Shown one piece after another: positions 15,415 to 23,465 of a stretch of DNA of 33,346 nt. The notes beneath the pieces are model-generated. The model was not told the DNA's origin, did not search any database, and saw nothing but the letters and a program-made list of their open reading frames with translations. How positions within the stretch are numbered: position 1 is the stretch's first letter; each line of letters opens with the position of its first letter. Source of the stretch: an uncultured Bacteroidaceae bacterium (lineage in GTDB: Bacteria > Bacteroidota > Bacteroidia > Bacteroidales > Bacteroidaceae); NCBI GenBank assembly GCA_934394435.1, contig CAKRRN010000027.1, positions 1 to 33,346 of the forward strand, given 5' to 3'. Both the position numbers and the translations under genes were made by a program.

Positions 15415-16341
15415 CTAACAGGACTGATTGCTGCGGATTTGGCTCAAGACCGTCTTAATCCTCTCCTGTATAGGCTCAGAAGCGTCCAGCCACTGGATGG
15501 GTATTCCTCTGCGCTCCATTCCGCGAAACCAGGTCATCTGCCTCTTGGCAAACTGATGGATAGCAATCTCCAGCTGACGCACCATCTCATCATAGGAGAG
15601 TTTTCCCAGAGAGCAGAGCGTCAGATACTTATACTCCAGTCCATAATACAGAAGGTCCTCTGCAGGAACCTTTTCGAGCAAACGTTCCACCTCCTGCAGC
15701 ATACCCTGCTCCAGACGGTCTCTCAGCCGCTTGCTTATCTTTTCTCTGCGTACGTCACGATCCACCCCTATGCCTATGGTAAGGCTTTTGAGCGAAGGAA
15801 AAGTCCTCTCGTCTATCTTGTGCTCACGATAATACTGCTGTATCTCTATGGCTCTGATTGCGCGTTTAGGGGTGTCTACATCCGTGGTATTGTGGAGTGA
15901 CTTATAGGTGGCAAGCAGTTCGGTAAGCTGCTGCAACGAATATCCCTCAAGCTTTTTCCTAAGTTCAGCATTTTCGGGCACGGGCACCATCTTGTAGCTT
16001 TTCAGCACAGACTCGATGTACAATCCCGTACCCCCACAGAGGATGGGGAATTTTCCTCGCGAACGAATGTCGTTGTAAGCTTTCCAGAAATCCTGCTGAT
16101 ACTGAAACAAGTTGTATTTTTCTCCTGCTTCGGCAATATCTATTAAATGGTAAGGAATGGCTGTTCCGTTGACGAGATAGTCATCAAGATCCTTACCCGT
16201 ACCGATATCCATACCACGGTAGACCTGCCGACTGTCTGCGCTGAGAATCTCAGCATTGCCCATCGCATATGCCAGTTGGGCAGCAAAAGTTGTCTTGCCC
16301 GAAGCTGTAGGTCCCAGTATAGTTATGATGTCGAAGTTCAT
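15415..16341 (-). CDS. miaA: tRNA dimethylallyltransferase MiaA
   Basis: The 308-residue protein transfers a dimethylallyl group to N6 of A37 in tRNAs that read UNN codons. It shows the P-loop LGPTASGKTTFA (about 10-20), the DSRQVYRGMDIGTGK substrate motif, GGTGLYIES and, near the C-terminus, FAKRQMTWFRG. The length is normal for the family (about 300). The start at 16341 follows a -7 box at 16366-16373 with a short leader. The gene is convergent with the Crp-family gene and divergent from the GT6 gene; both partners have their own promoters. Confidence 0.96.
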   Translation of the reverse strand: MNFDIITILGPTASGKTTFAAQLAYAMGNAEILSADSRQVYRGMDIGTGKDLDDYLVNGTAIPYHLIDIAEAGEKYNLFQYQQDFWKAYNDIRSRGKFPILCGGTGLYIESVLKSYKMVPVPENAELRKKLEGYSLQQLTELLATYKSLHNTTDVDTPKRAIRAIEIQQYYREHKIDERTFPSLKSLTIGIGVDRDVRREKISKRLRDRLEQGMLQEVERLLEKVPAEDLLYYGLEYKYLTLCSLGKLSYDEMVRQLEIAIHQFAKRQMTWFRGMERRGIPIQWLDASEPIQERIKTVLSQIRSNQSC

Positions 16342-16365
16342 CCAACAAAATTATTTCTTGAAGCA

Positions 16366-16373
16366 CAAAGTTA
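16366..16373 (-). promoter_or_regulatory. -7 promoter box for miaA
   Basis: TAACTTTG on the minus strand, predicted start near 16359, leader about 18 bases. Confidence 0.6.
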
Positions 16374-16414
16374 AGAAAAAAAAGACTATGCCCCAAACAT
16401 GCAAATAAATTCCG

Positions 16415-16422
16415 TACCTTTG
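16415..16422 (+). promoter_or_regulatory. -7 promoter box for the GT6 glycosyltransferase gene
   Basis: TACCTTTG on the plus strand, predicted start near 16429, leader about 44 bases. It is divergent from the miaA promoter. Confidence 0.6.
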
Positions 16423-16472
16423 TAGGGAAACAAAACCGTATTGTCGCACACACGCACACATACACACTACGC

Positions 16473-17270
16473 ATGCTCAAAATAGGAATCATATACATAT
16501 GTACGGGTAAGTACCAGCAGTTCTTTGAGGGTTTTTACAGTACATGCGAGAAGTATTTCTTGCCAGGAGAGGCAGAGAAAGAATACTTTGTCTTTACAGA
16601 CAACAAGTCGCTCAGCAAGGAGAAAAACGTACATCTGACAGAAAGAAAATGCCAAGGATTTCCACTCGACACGCTTTTCAGATACGACATGATACTGGAG
16701 CGAGAGAAGGAACTCTCTAAGATGGATTATATATATTTCTTCAACAGCAACTCTGAGTTTCTCCAACCCGTAGGACGCGAAGTACTGCCCGACAGAGAGG
16801 GACAACTTGTGGCATGTGTATGGCCCAGAAAGCACAAGTCGCTCAGCCTGCCCTGTACGTACCCATACGAGAGAAACAAAAAGTCTACGGCTTACATCTC
16901 ACCATACGATGGCGGGGGCAAGTTTTATTATCACATGGGGTCATTTAATGGAGGTCATGCTGCAGACTACCTGCAGATGGCTCACACGCTGTCTGAGAAC
17001 ATCCATCGCGACTGGGACAACGGTATTGTTGCCACTGTGCACGACGAGTCACACCTCAACAAGTATCTGCGCTCGCACCCATGCAAGATTCTGCCACGCG
17101 AATGGCATTACCCAGAGGAATGGCTCGATGGGAAATTCGTACCCAAGGTGGGACTACGCCACAAGGTAAGCGTAGACAAATATTTCGACAAGGGGCGCAA
17201 GCACACGCAATGGGAACGCACGAAACGTTCCTTCGGGCGAATATGGAGAGCCATCCGCTGGTACTTTTAG
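16473..17270 (+). CDS. Glycosyltransferase family 6 (ABO blood-group/alpha-1,3-galactosyltransferase family), bacterial NXN type
   Basis: The 265-residue protein begins with the GT6 signature IGIIYICTGKYQQFF and continues with KYFLPGEAEKEYFVFTD. GSFNGGHAADYLQMA and HDESHLNKYL are the conserved acceptor and catalytic regions of vertebrate and bacterial GT6 enzymes. Where animal enzymes have a metal-binding DXD, this one has N91-S92-N93 in YFFNSNSEF, the NXN form of metal-independent bacterial members such as Bacteroides ovatus GT6a. E192 in the DES motif matches the position of the catalytic Glu there. The family adds Gal or GalNAc alpha-1,3 to galactose, bacterial members preferring fucosylated acceptors. 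There is no signal peptide. The last 25 residues are basic and aromatic (RTKRSFGRIWRAIRWYF), which could hold the enzyme at the inner membrane. Donor specificity is not readable here. Confidence 0.88.
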   Translation: MLKIGIIYICTGKYQQFFEGFYSTCEKYFLPGEAEKEYFVFTDNKSLSKEKNVHLTERKCQGFPLDTLFRYDMILEREKELSKMDYIYFFNSNSEFLQPVGREVLPDREGQLVACVWPRKHKSLSLPCTYPYERNKKSTAYISPYDGGGKFYYHMGSFNGGHAADYLQMAHTLSENIHRDWDNGIVATVHDESHLNKYLRSHPCKILPREWHYPEEWLDGKFVPKVGLRHKVSVDKYFDKGRKHTQWERTKRSFGRIWRAIRWYF

Positions 17271-17360
17271 CGCGTATCAAAAAGAGACTCCCCCATTCCA
17301 TCCCCCCAAAAAAATCACACAACACAACATATAAGAAAAAAAAGATAGAACTTTTAGAGT

Positions 17361-18776
17361 ATGTCAAACCAAGAAAATCCCATTGGGAAAAATATCTCAC
17401 GACGAACATTCATCAAAGCAGGAGCTGCAGGAGTGGCTGGCATAGGACTCCTCTCGGCTGGTGGCAAGTGTGCATACGACTTCATGAAGACGGTTGACGT
17501 AAAGGGCCGCGTGCTCATCATTGGCGGTGGAGCAGCAGGATGCAGCATGGCTGCCAGACTGACAAGGCGCATCAAGAATCCCGACATCACGATTGTAGAC
17601 CCCAGCGACAAACAGTTTTACCAACCAGGCTTCACCTTCATCGCAGCTGGCATCTTCAGCCCAGACGAGGTGTGGATGCCTCAGAAAGACTGCATCCCAC
17701 AGAGAGTGAAATGGATAAAAGACACGGTAGTGGCACTTGACCCAGAAAAGAAGGAGGCACGCACCAGCAAGGGCGAGAAAATAACGTATGACTATTTGGT
17801 TCTCTGCCCCGGATTGCAGCTCGACTGGGACCAGGTGGAAGGCATCAGCCAAAAGACCTTGGGACTGGGCAACGCTCACAGCATATACGACTTCAATGGA
17901 GCACAGAAATACTGGAAAGCCATGCAGGATTTCACAGACAAGGGCGGAAGAGGCATTTTCACAGACACTTACACCAAACATAAATGTGGCGGTGCGCCCA
18001 AGAAAATCTGTATGCTAACAGAACACATGGCACGCAAGAAGGGCACACGCAAGGACATACAGATAGACTACTTCTGCTCGGAGAAGGCTCTCTACGATGT
18101 ACCTTATTACACACCACGTCTGCTCCAACTGTACGACGAACGCCATATAAACCTGGAAGTAAAATGCAAAGTGAAGGGCATTGACACTCAGGCCAAGCGC
18201 GTCTACCTGGAACGCTATGAGACGCAGACCGTCAGGGAATGGGACGAAGAGGCAAAGCAAGAAGTGGAGAAAGAGAAAGAGATACTGACCCCATTCGTAG
18301 AAGATTACGACCTGCTGTCTTTTGTACCCCCTCAGTCAGCACCTGATTTCGTGAAGCAAAGCGGACTCTCCTGGACGGAAGGCAAACTGGCAAAAGGAGG
18401 CTGGGTGATGGTAGATAAAGAAACGCTGGTACACGCCCAATACCCAAACATCATCTCGCTGGGCGACTGCGCAGGCATCCCCACCAGCAAGACGTCTTCA
18501 GCCATACGCATGCAGCTGCCCGTGGCAGAAGCAAATCTGCTGGAGATTATGCAAGGGAAAGAGCCAACGCACCACTACAACGGATACGCTTGCTGCCCCA
18601 TCGTGACAGACTATGGTCATGTGCTGCTCTGCGAATTTGATTACGAGAAGAAACCAGACATTACATTCCCCTTCTCCATACAAGACATGTCGAAGGAGCG
18701 AAGGACAGCATGGTGGCTCAAGAGGTACTTCCTGAAGCCCATGTACTTCGACGCGATGCTCAAGGGACTGATGTAA
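17361..18776 (+). CDS. Sulfide:quinone oxidoreductase-like flavoprotein with Tat signal
   Basis: The 471-residue protein starts with a twin-arginine signal (SRRTFIKAGAAGVAGIGLL), implying folded export. An FAD-binding Rossmann motif follows (VLIIGGGAAGCSMAARL, about 51-67). The DPSDKQFYQPGFTFIAAG and HKCGGAPKKIC segments and the C-terminal YACCPIVTDYG, LLCEFDYE and TFPF strings match mitochondrial-type (SQOR-like) enzymes. The two redox cysteines of that type correspond to C209 and C412 by my alignment. Such enzymes oxidise sulfide to polysulfide or a thiol persulfide and reduce quinone. No respiratory partner is adjacent. It starts 90 bases after the GT6 gene, without a clear promoter box, and is followed after 6 bases by a phosphopantetheinyl transferase gene. 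Confidence 0.85.
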   Translation: MSNQENPIGKNISRRTFIKAGAAGVAGIGLLSAGGKCAYDFMKTVDVKGRVLIIGGGAAGCSMAARLTRRIKNPDITIVDPSDKQFYQPGFTFIAAGIFSPDEVWMPQKDCIPQRVKWIKDTVVALDPEKKEARTSKGEKITYDYLVLCPGLQLDWDQVEGISQKTLGLGNAHSIYDFNGAQKYWKAMQDFTDKGGRGIFTDTYTKHKCGGAPKKICMLTEHMARKKGTRKDIQIDYFCSEKALYDVPYYTPRLLQLYDERHINLEVKCKVKGIDTQAKRVYLERYETQTVREWDEEAKQEVEKEKEILTPFVEDYDLLSFVPPQSAPDFVKQSGLSWTEGKLAKGGWVMVDKETLVHAQYPNIISLGDCAGIPTSKTSSAIRMQLPVAEANLLEIMQGKEPTHHYNGYACCPIVTDYGHVLLCEFDYEKKPDITFPFSIQDMSKERRTAWWLKRYFLKPMYFDAMLKGLM

Positions 18777-18782
18777 TCTCTC

Positions 18783-19373
18783 ATGACACTTTGTATAAAT
18801 GACCATATAGAGGACATGGGCGAATGGGAGCTTGAAAAAGCCCTGTCCGCCCTACCCTCGTGGAGAAGAGAAAAGGCTCTGCGATACAGGCACCAAGAGG
18901 GGCAACTGCAATCTGCCCTTGCGTATGCTGAGCTATGCCACGCCTTGACACTCTCGTATGGAATATTGGAGAGGCCAGACTTCTTGTGGAACGAGCACGG
19001 GAAACCTACGCTGAAACACCATCCAACCATCCACTTCAGCATGAGCCATTGCCAAGTGGCCGTCGGGTGCATGGTGGCAGACAGACCATGCGGATTCGAC
19101 ATAGAGACCATGCGCAGCGCAAGCGATTCCCTGCTAGAGAAGACCATGAACGAACTCGAAAGGGAGCGCATCCTAAACGCCCCATCGCCTGCAATGGAAT
19201 TTACGCGCCTATGGACACGCAAGGAAGCTGTTTTTAAGTTGAAAGGGACAGGCATCACAGACTCCCTACACACCGTCTTACAGGAGGCTGACGAGCAAGG
19301 CATACAGGTGCAGAGCCTCTGCAACCCCTTCCGCGGATACGTCTATTCAACGGCCATCACGACAATACACTAA
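18783..19373 (+). CDS. 4'-phosphopantetheinyl transferase (Sfp superfamily)
   Basis: The 196-residue protein transfers the phosphopantetheine arm of CoA to a serine of a carrier protein. Its motifs are in the usual order: GKPTL, FSMSHCQVAVG, CGFDIETM (Mg-binding Asp/Glu) and LWTRKEAVFKLKGTGI. Length is at the short end of the Sfp type (about 200-230). The ATG lies 6 bases after the SQR-type stop, so the pair is co-transcribed although no functional tie is known. No polyketide or peptide synthetase is in the window. The target carrier protein is unknown; fabD at 30.3 kb is in the same broad pathway but not linked. Confidence 0.9.
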   Translation: MTLCINDHIEDMGEWELEKALSALPSWRREKALRYRHQEGQLQSALAYAELCHALTLSYGILERPDFLWNEHGKPTLKHHPTIHFSMSHCQVAVGCMVADRPCGFDIETMRSASDSLLEKTMNELERERILNAPSPAMEFTRLWTRKEAVFKLKGTGITDSLHTVLQEADEQGIQVQSLCNPFRGYVYSTAITTIH

Positions 19374-19470
19374 CCTTATACAACACACCCTCTTACCCCC
19401 ATTCTGCAATCAAACAAAAATGTAACATCATCGTAATACTCCGACAAACTATAATCCAACGAAAACAGAC

Positions 19471-19478
19471 TATCTTTG
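19471..19478 (+). promoter_or_regulatory. -7 promoter box for rprY
   Basis: TATCTTTG followed by CG, predicted start near 19485, leader about 29 bases. Confidence 0.6.
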
Positions 19479-19513
19479 CGGCAAGATAAATCTTTCAAAC
19501 AAACGCGCTTATT

Positions 19514-20197
19514 ATGAGAATACTGGTAGTAGACGACGAACAGGACCTTTGCGAGATACTCCAATACAATCTGGAGACAGAAGGATATGAAGTAGACACC
19601 GCCAATTCCGCAGAAGAAGCATTGGGAAAAGATCTGAGCTCTTACAACCTGGTGCTGCTGGACGTGATGATGGGAGAAATGTCGGGCTTTCAGATGGCTC
19701 TAAAGATGAGAGAAAATCCCAATACAGCAAAAGTACCCATCATCTTCATCACAGCTCTGGAAGGAGAAGACAATTTGATAAGAGGACTCAACATCGGAGC
19801 CGACGACTACATGACTAAACCCCTCAGCACAAGAGAGGTGAAAGCCAGAGTGAAGGCGGTCTTACGCCGATGCGAACAAACAGAAAAGGTGGAGTCAGCA
19901 CCCTCTGACACACTTACTTTCAAAGGACTGTGCGTGAATCTTGCCTCAAAAAGCGTTCACGTGGACGGAGAGCAGGTGCTGCTCACAAAGTTAGAATTCG
20001 AGATACTGACACTCTTGCTGCAGAATACAGGCAGAGCCTTCAGCCGTGAGGAACTGTTGGAGCGCTGCTGGCCAAAAAGTTCCTACGTACTTGACCGAAC
20101 CGTTGACGTCAACATCAACCGTCTGCGTAAAAAAATGGGTGATTACGGCAGATGTATCAAGACGCGCATCGGATACGGCTACACATTCGAAAGATAA
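19514..20197 (+). CDS. rprY: OmpR-family response regulator (RprY-like)
   Basis: The 227-residue regulator has a receiver domain (1-120) with the acidic pocket VVDDE, phospho-acceptor D50 (LVLLDVMMGEMSG), T80 and K102 in YMTKPLS. An OmpR/PhoB winged-helix DNA-binding domain follows (about 135-227; LTKLEFEILTLLL, then TVDVNINRLRKKM and GYGYTF). Length, sequence character and a cognate kinase directly downstream fit the RprX/RprY system described in Bacteroides. The real kinase start is 41 bases beyond this stop. A -7 box precedes the gene. The symbol is assigned by resemblance; the regulon is not readable here. Confidence 0.88.
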   Translation: MRILVVDDEQDLCEILQYNLETEGYEVDTANSAEEALGKDLSSYNLVLLDVMMGEMSGFQMALKMRENPNTAKVPIIFITALEGEDNLIRGLNIGADDYMTKPLSTREVKARVKAVLRRCEQTEKVESAPSDTLTFKGLCVNLASKSVHVDGEQVLLTKLEFEILTLLLQNTGRAFSREELLERCWPKSSYVLDRTVDVNINRLRKKMGDYGRCIKTRIGYGYTFER

Positions 20198-20238
20198 CAA
20201 ACGACGCAGACCCCCTAAAAAAAAATCAAAGTGCAAGC

Positions 20239-21702
20239 ATGATAAAGTCCAAAAGCTTCCAGAAAAACATGTTCCTCAGCATTGGTGCAATTTTTATACT
20301 CTTTGCACTCAGCTTTAGCATCTATCAGTACAGGCGCGAAAAAGAATACAAGATAGACATCCTACACGCACGATTGCAGATGTACAACTACGAAATGATG
20401 CACTCACTCAAGGGGAGGGGGCTACTCAATGCTGAAGCATTCCGTACCTACGTCAGGAAACACTACTATGAGGGATTGCGCGTGACGGTCATAGACCAGT
20501 CTGGAAAAGTCTTGATGGACAGCAAGGAAAAGGACGTCAGACGGATGGAAAACCACATACACCGGCGAGAGATAAGCGAAGCCATCAAACACGGAGAGGG
20601 GTATGATATCAAACGACAGTCTACCGCAAACCACAGACCCTACTTCTACTCCGCAACAGACTTTAACGGCATCTTGATCCGCTCCGCTGTGCCTTACTCG
20701 GCAGAACTCACACAATCATTGCAGGCCGACAATACTTATCTTATATACACCATACTGTTGACCATCCTGCTGGGAGTAGTACTCTATTTCCACACCTCAC
20801 GAGTAAGTCGCCACATCGGCTATCTAAGAGAATTCGCACTAAAGGCAGAACACGGTGAGGAGCTGGACCACGAACTGGAAAAGAAGTTGCCAGACGACGA
20901 ACTGGGAGACATCTCACACACCATCATCATGCTCTACTGGAGACTACGCCATGCTGAAGAAGAAAAACTGCGTATCAAAAGACAGCTGACACAGAATGCC
21001 GCACACGAACTGAAAACCCCTGCAGCCAGCATAAGGGGATTTCTGGAAAGCATCATCGAGAACCCCGAAATGCCACAGGACACAAGAAATCATTTCCTGG
21101 AACGATGCTACGCTCAAAGCCAAAGAATGTGCAAATTGCTCCAAGACATGTCTGCCCTCACGAAACTGGACGAAATGAAGGAACACCAAGAACACGGGCT
21201 TGAAAACGAAGACATGAACCAAGAGGTAAACGTCAAAGCCGTGATAGACAATGTGCTGGAAGACACAGCACTGCAGATAAAGGAAAAACACCTCGCAGTA
21301 ACACTCAATCTGCCCAAACAAGTGATAATAAAAGGCAACAACAGCCTCATCTATGGAGTGTTTCGCAATCTGGTGGACAATATTCTGACTTACGCAACAG
21401 GTGCCACCCGACTGTGCATCTTATGTATGGAAGTGGACGAGGAAGACCAATTGTCGTATGAATTCTCAGTAAGCGACAACGGACCAGGCGTTTCACCCGA
21501 ACATCTTCCACACCTTTTCGAACGCTTTTATCGCGTGGAGAAAGGACGCTCGCGTAAACTGGGAGGAACGGGACTGGGACTTGCCATCGTCAAGAATGCA
21601 GTTACCGCACACGGAGGGAACATCTCAGCAGAGCGCACTCCTCACGGAGGACTTACCGTACGCTTCACCCTACCAGCGCAGAAGCACGAACTTTCTGCCT
21701 AA
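20239..21702 (+). CDS. rprX: Sensor histidine kinase (RprX-like)
   Basis: The ATG at 20239 gives 487 residues. An upstream in-frame start at 20152 would overlap rprY by 46 bases and add a hydrophilic tail ahead of the first membrane helix, so it is disfavoured. Membrane helices lie at about 11-30 and 167-184, enclosing a periplasmic sensor region of about 135 residues. The kinase core has the H-box QNAAHELKTPAASIRG (H256), the N-box NLVDNIL, and the G-boxes DNGPGVS, FERFYR and GGTGLGLAIVKNA. The linker after helix 2 looks shorter than a full HAMP domain. It should phosphorylate the adjacent RprY-type regulator; the signal is unknown. Confidence 0.9.
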   Translation: MIKSKSFQKNMFLSIGAIFILFALSFSIYQYRREKEYKIDILHARLQMYNYEMMHSLKGRGLLNAEAFRTYVRKHYYEGLRVTVIDQSGKVLMDSKEKDVRRMENHIHRREISEAIKHGEGYDIKRQSTANHRPYFYSATDFNGILIRSAVPYSAELTQSLQADNTYLIYTILLTILLGVVLYFHTSRVSRHIGYLREFALKAEHGEELDHELEKKLPDDELGDISHTIIMLYWRLRHAEEEKLRIKRQLTQNAAHELKTPAASIRGFLESIIENPEMPQDTRNHFLERCYAQSQRMCKLLQDMSALTKLDEMKEHQEHGLENEDMNQEVNVKAVIDNVLEDTALQIKEKHLAVTLNLPKQVIIKGNNSLIYGVFRNLVDNILTYATGATRLCILCMEVDEEDQLSYEFSVSDNGPGVSPEHLPHLFERFYRVEKGRSRKLGGTGLGLAIVKNAVTAHGGNISAERTPHGGLTVRFTLPAQKHELSA

Positions 21703-21737
21703 GAGCCATCATACGGGCTCACCCAATATTTATAGGG

Positions 21738-21961
21738 AATCAATAAAAGTCACTCTAAAAAGTAATACTATATTACTTGCCCATTTAATACTATATTCAA
21801 TGGGCATTTAATACGTTTTACTTGGCCATTGAATACTATATTACTTGGGCATTGAATATTTATACCTAACACTTATTACATACCATACTACCTTACTATC
21901 CATCCTTACTCGTAAAAACGGTTGTCTTTATTAGTCTGTCCCTACTAAATTTCTGCTGAAC
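21738..21961 (+). repeat. Repeat module shared with 14196-14424, copy 2
   Basis: It begins AATCAATAAAAGTCACTC, as copy 1 does, and ends CTGTCCCTACTAAATTTCT followed by GCTGAAC, with two substitutions in the terminal part. The middle holds a 22-23-nt tandem array absent in that form from copy 1. Confidence 0.75.
21761..21862 (+). repeat. Tandem array of 22-23-nt palindromic units with CTATATTACTT core
   Basis: Units start at 21782, 21805, 21827 and 21850 (spacing 23, 22, 23), with a partial unit from 21761. They contain variants of ATTGAATACTATATTACTTGGGC. GCCCATT (21779-21785) pairs exactly with AATGGGC (21799-21805). The core CTATATTACTT followed by a G/C-containing GCCA or GGCA is shared with the arrays at 13854 and 33240, suggesting one diverged family. 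Confidence 0.75.
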
Positions 21962-22051
21962 CTAAATTCTATATTCCACCCTCCACTTGGTTTATCGGGT
22001 AAGCCATCATCCCTAAAAAAAGGAAACAGACGTTTTGACTCAAGTGAATCA

Positions 22052-22882
22052 TCATCTGTGCAGAAGAATGTCCTTTAGTCCATGGTCTCCCATAAAACGG
22101 CTTCTGTCTACATGCGTACGCACACCTTGAACCTTGCCCTCGGAAGTGAACTGCCAGAGAATCATCTTAGGATTGTCTATCAGTTGCGGAATGTCCTCTG
22201 AATAAGACGCTATCATGAAATTATACTGACCATAAAGACCAACCATGTAGCGATTGTAGAAATTCATATACGTGTAGATGATTGGTTTCACCCCGTAGGC
22301 ATTCTCTACCTGCAAGAGGAACTTCTGCAAACGGCTGTTGAAGACCTGTATGGAGGACCTTCCCCTTTTCTCCACATCTATGATGGGAATCAAATCCATT
22401 TCTTGTGGCTTCACATTGCCCAAGAAATTGCTCAACTGCTCCTCTACGGATGCTGTAGGACTAAAGAAATGGTAGACTCCCACAGGAATTCGCACACTAC
22501 GCGCCCCCTTCAGATTGCGTTGCATGTAACTGTCGCGCAAGCTTGAGGCTTCCGTTGCCTTTACGTAAGCGAAGCGCACAGAGGGGTCTGATGCCACCTC
22601 TGCCCAATCTATAATTCCTTGATAATGCGACACGTCTATCCCCGTAAGCCCCGTAGGAAGATACGTTCCCGTTGGCATCCGATACTCGGCAAGGAAGCGT
22701 ACCGCTGACGCAGAATGGAGTACAGGAGGCAACGCATCTGGCATGGGCAGGCTCTTCTCCACATAAGTGTCCCTCTCCTTGTCTTTGTCCTTGTCAGATG
22801 TGGGAAAGCCCGATGAGGAAGCACTTAGAGGCAACAGCCCTGCCAAGCAAAAAAACAGAAAGGCAAAGCACCTCGAAAGCAT
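22052..22882 (-). CDS. GH25-family lysozyme, exported
   Basis: With the ATG at 22880-22882 the protein has 276 residues. This ATG overlaps the stop of the upstream gene in a TAATG junction, so coupled translation favours it over the longer frame starting at 22903. Residues 1-22 form a signal peptide (LSRCFAFLFFCLAGLLPLSA). The GH25 domain (about 78-270) has TGIDVSHYQGIIDW, FAYVKATEASS, GVYHFFSP, IIDVEKRG (catalytic Asp and Glu), PIIYTYMNFY, and the closing WQFTSEG and VDRSRF. GH25 enzymes cleave the MurNAc-GlcNAc bond of peptidoglycan. It probably acts in the periplasm or outside the cell, on its own or rival cell walls. No toxin-system genes accompany it. Confidence 0.9.
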   Translation of the reverse strand: MLSRCFAFLFFCLAGLLPLSASSSGFPTSDKDKDKERDTYVEKSLPMPDALPPVLHSASAVRFLAEYRMPTGTYLPTGLTGIDVSHYQGIIDWAEVASDPSVRFAYVKATEASSLRDSYMQRNLKGARSVRIPVGVYHFFSPTASVEEQLSNFLGNVKPQEMDLIPIIDVEKRGRSSIQVFNSRLQKFLLQVENAYGVKPIIYTYMNFYNRYMVGLYGQYNFMIASYSEDIPQLIDNPKMILWQFTSEGKVQGVRTHVDRSRFMGDHGLKDILLHR

Positions 22883-23424
22883 TATTCGCCTAAGTACCGG
22901 CATTCGAAATTACGACCCTTTATGCTAGGAAACTGGCTCCTTGGATCCACATCGTTACGCGTACGCAGATGATTGACTATCGCATTGTAACATTCTTGAA
23001 TGGAATTCGTATGTACGCGTGCAACAAACGAAGTGTCCATATACTGAAACTTCTGAGTTTGAGGAATACTGATCACACGCTTAAACGTTAGTTTACCCTC
23101 ATACCAACCGAGCTTTTGCGCGGAGAAGATATCTTGACGCACCTCACGCGGACTGCGTACATTCTCATTGGCCTCGCGAGCGGCAGCACCTTTCGACTTG
23201 AACTCCTCCAACGTCTGGGCTGTAGTCTTAATGACGATGAAATAGGAATGGCCACGTACCTTGTAACGCTTCGGGTACATATTCTGGCTATCCACAAAGT
23301 TCTTGATGTCCTGCATCAGAAACTCGTCCATGTCAATATCGGGAATGCCCTGTAAAAATTCAATAGCGTCTGTCACAGACGAAACCAAAGTCTCCTTGTT
23401 GAAATATCTCAGATAAATGTTCAT
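22882..23424 (-). CDS. Conserved hypothetical protein upstream of the lysozyme
   Basis: The 180-residue protein has no signal peptide or membrane segment. It starts MNIYLRYFNKETLVSSV and looks like a compact soluble alpha/beta protein. An early acidic stretch (GIPDIDMDEFLMQDI) is followed by a Lys/Tyr-rich strand region (KRYKVRGHSYFIVIKT). I recognise the general look of a Bacteroidales-restricted family but can name no domain. It has its own -7 box at 23458-23465, and its TAA overlaps the lysozyme ATG (TAATG), so the two are translated together. A cytosolic protein coupled to an exported lysozyme could regulate or assist it, but that is inference. Confidence 0.75.
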   Translation of the reverse strand: MNIYLRYFNKETLVSSVTDAIEFLQGIPDIDMDEFLMQDIKNFVDSQNMYPKRYKVRGHSYFIVIKTTAQTLEEFKSKGAAAREANENVRSPREVRQDIFSAQKLGWYEGKLTFKRVISIPQTQKFQYMDTSFVARVHTNSIQECYNAIVNHLRTRNDVDPRSQFPSIKGRNFECRYLGE

Positions 23425-23457
23425 GTGTTATTTTCAGATAATATACAGTATCGTCTG

Positions 23458-23465
23458 CAAAGGTA
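23458..23465 (-). promoter_or_regulatory. -7 promoter box for the hypothetical-lysozyme pair
   Basis: TACCTTTG on the minus strand followed by C, predicted start near 23451, leader about 27 bases. Confidence 0.6.

Larger units (their letters stand above)
21716..22005. mobile_element. 290-bp repeat element with inverted copies of the shared motif at its ends
   Basis: A degenerate motif on the plus strand (21716-21737, GGCTCACCC kept) and a good copy on the minus strand (21986-22005, GGCTTACCCGATAAACCA) form its ends. The interior is a copy of the module also found at 14196-14424. GCCATCAT occurs at 21705-21712 and 22003-22010, so ATCAT may be a short target duplication. That reading requires two extra bases on the left side and is uncertain. 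There is no coding content. It fills most of the gap between the convergent rprX and GH25 genes. Confidence 0.6.

Noticed and set aside
20152..20238. Upstream extension of the sensor kinase start
   Set aside because: It would overlap rprY by 46 bases and put a hydrophilic stretch before the first membrane helix. The ATG at 20239 fits better.
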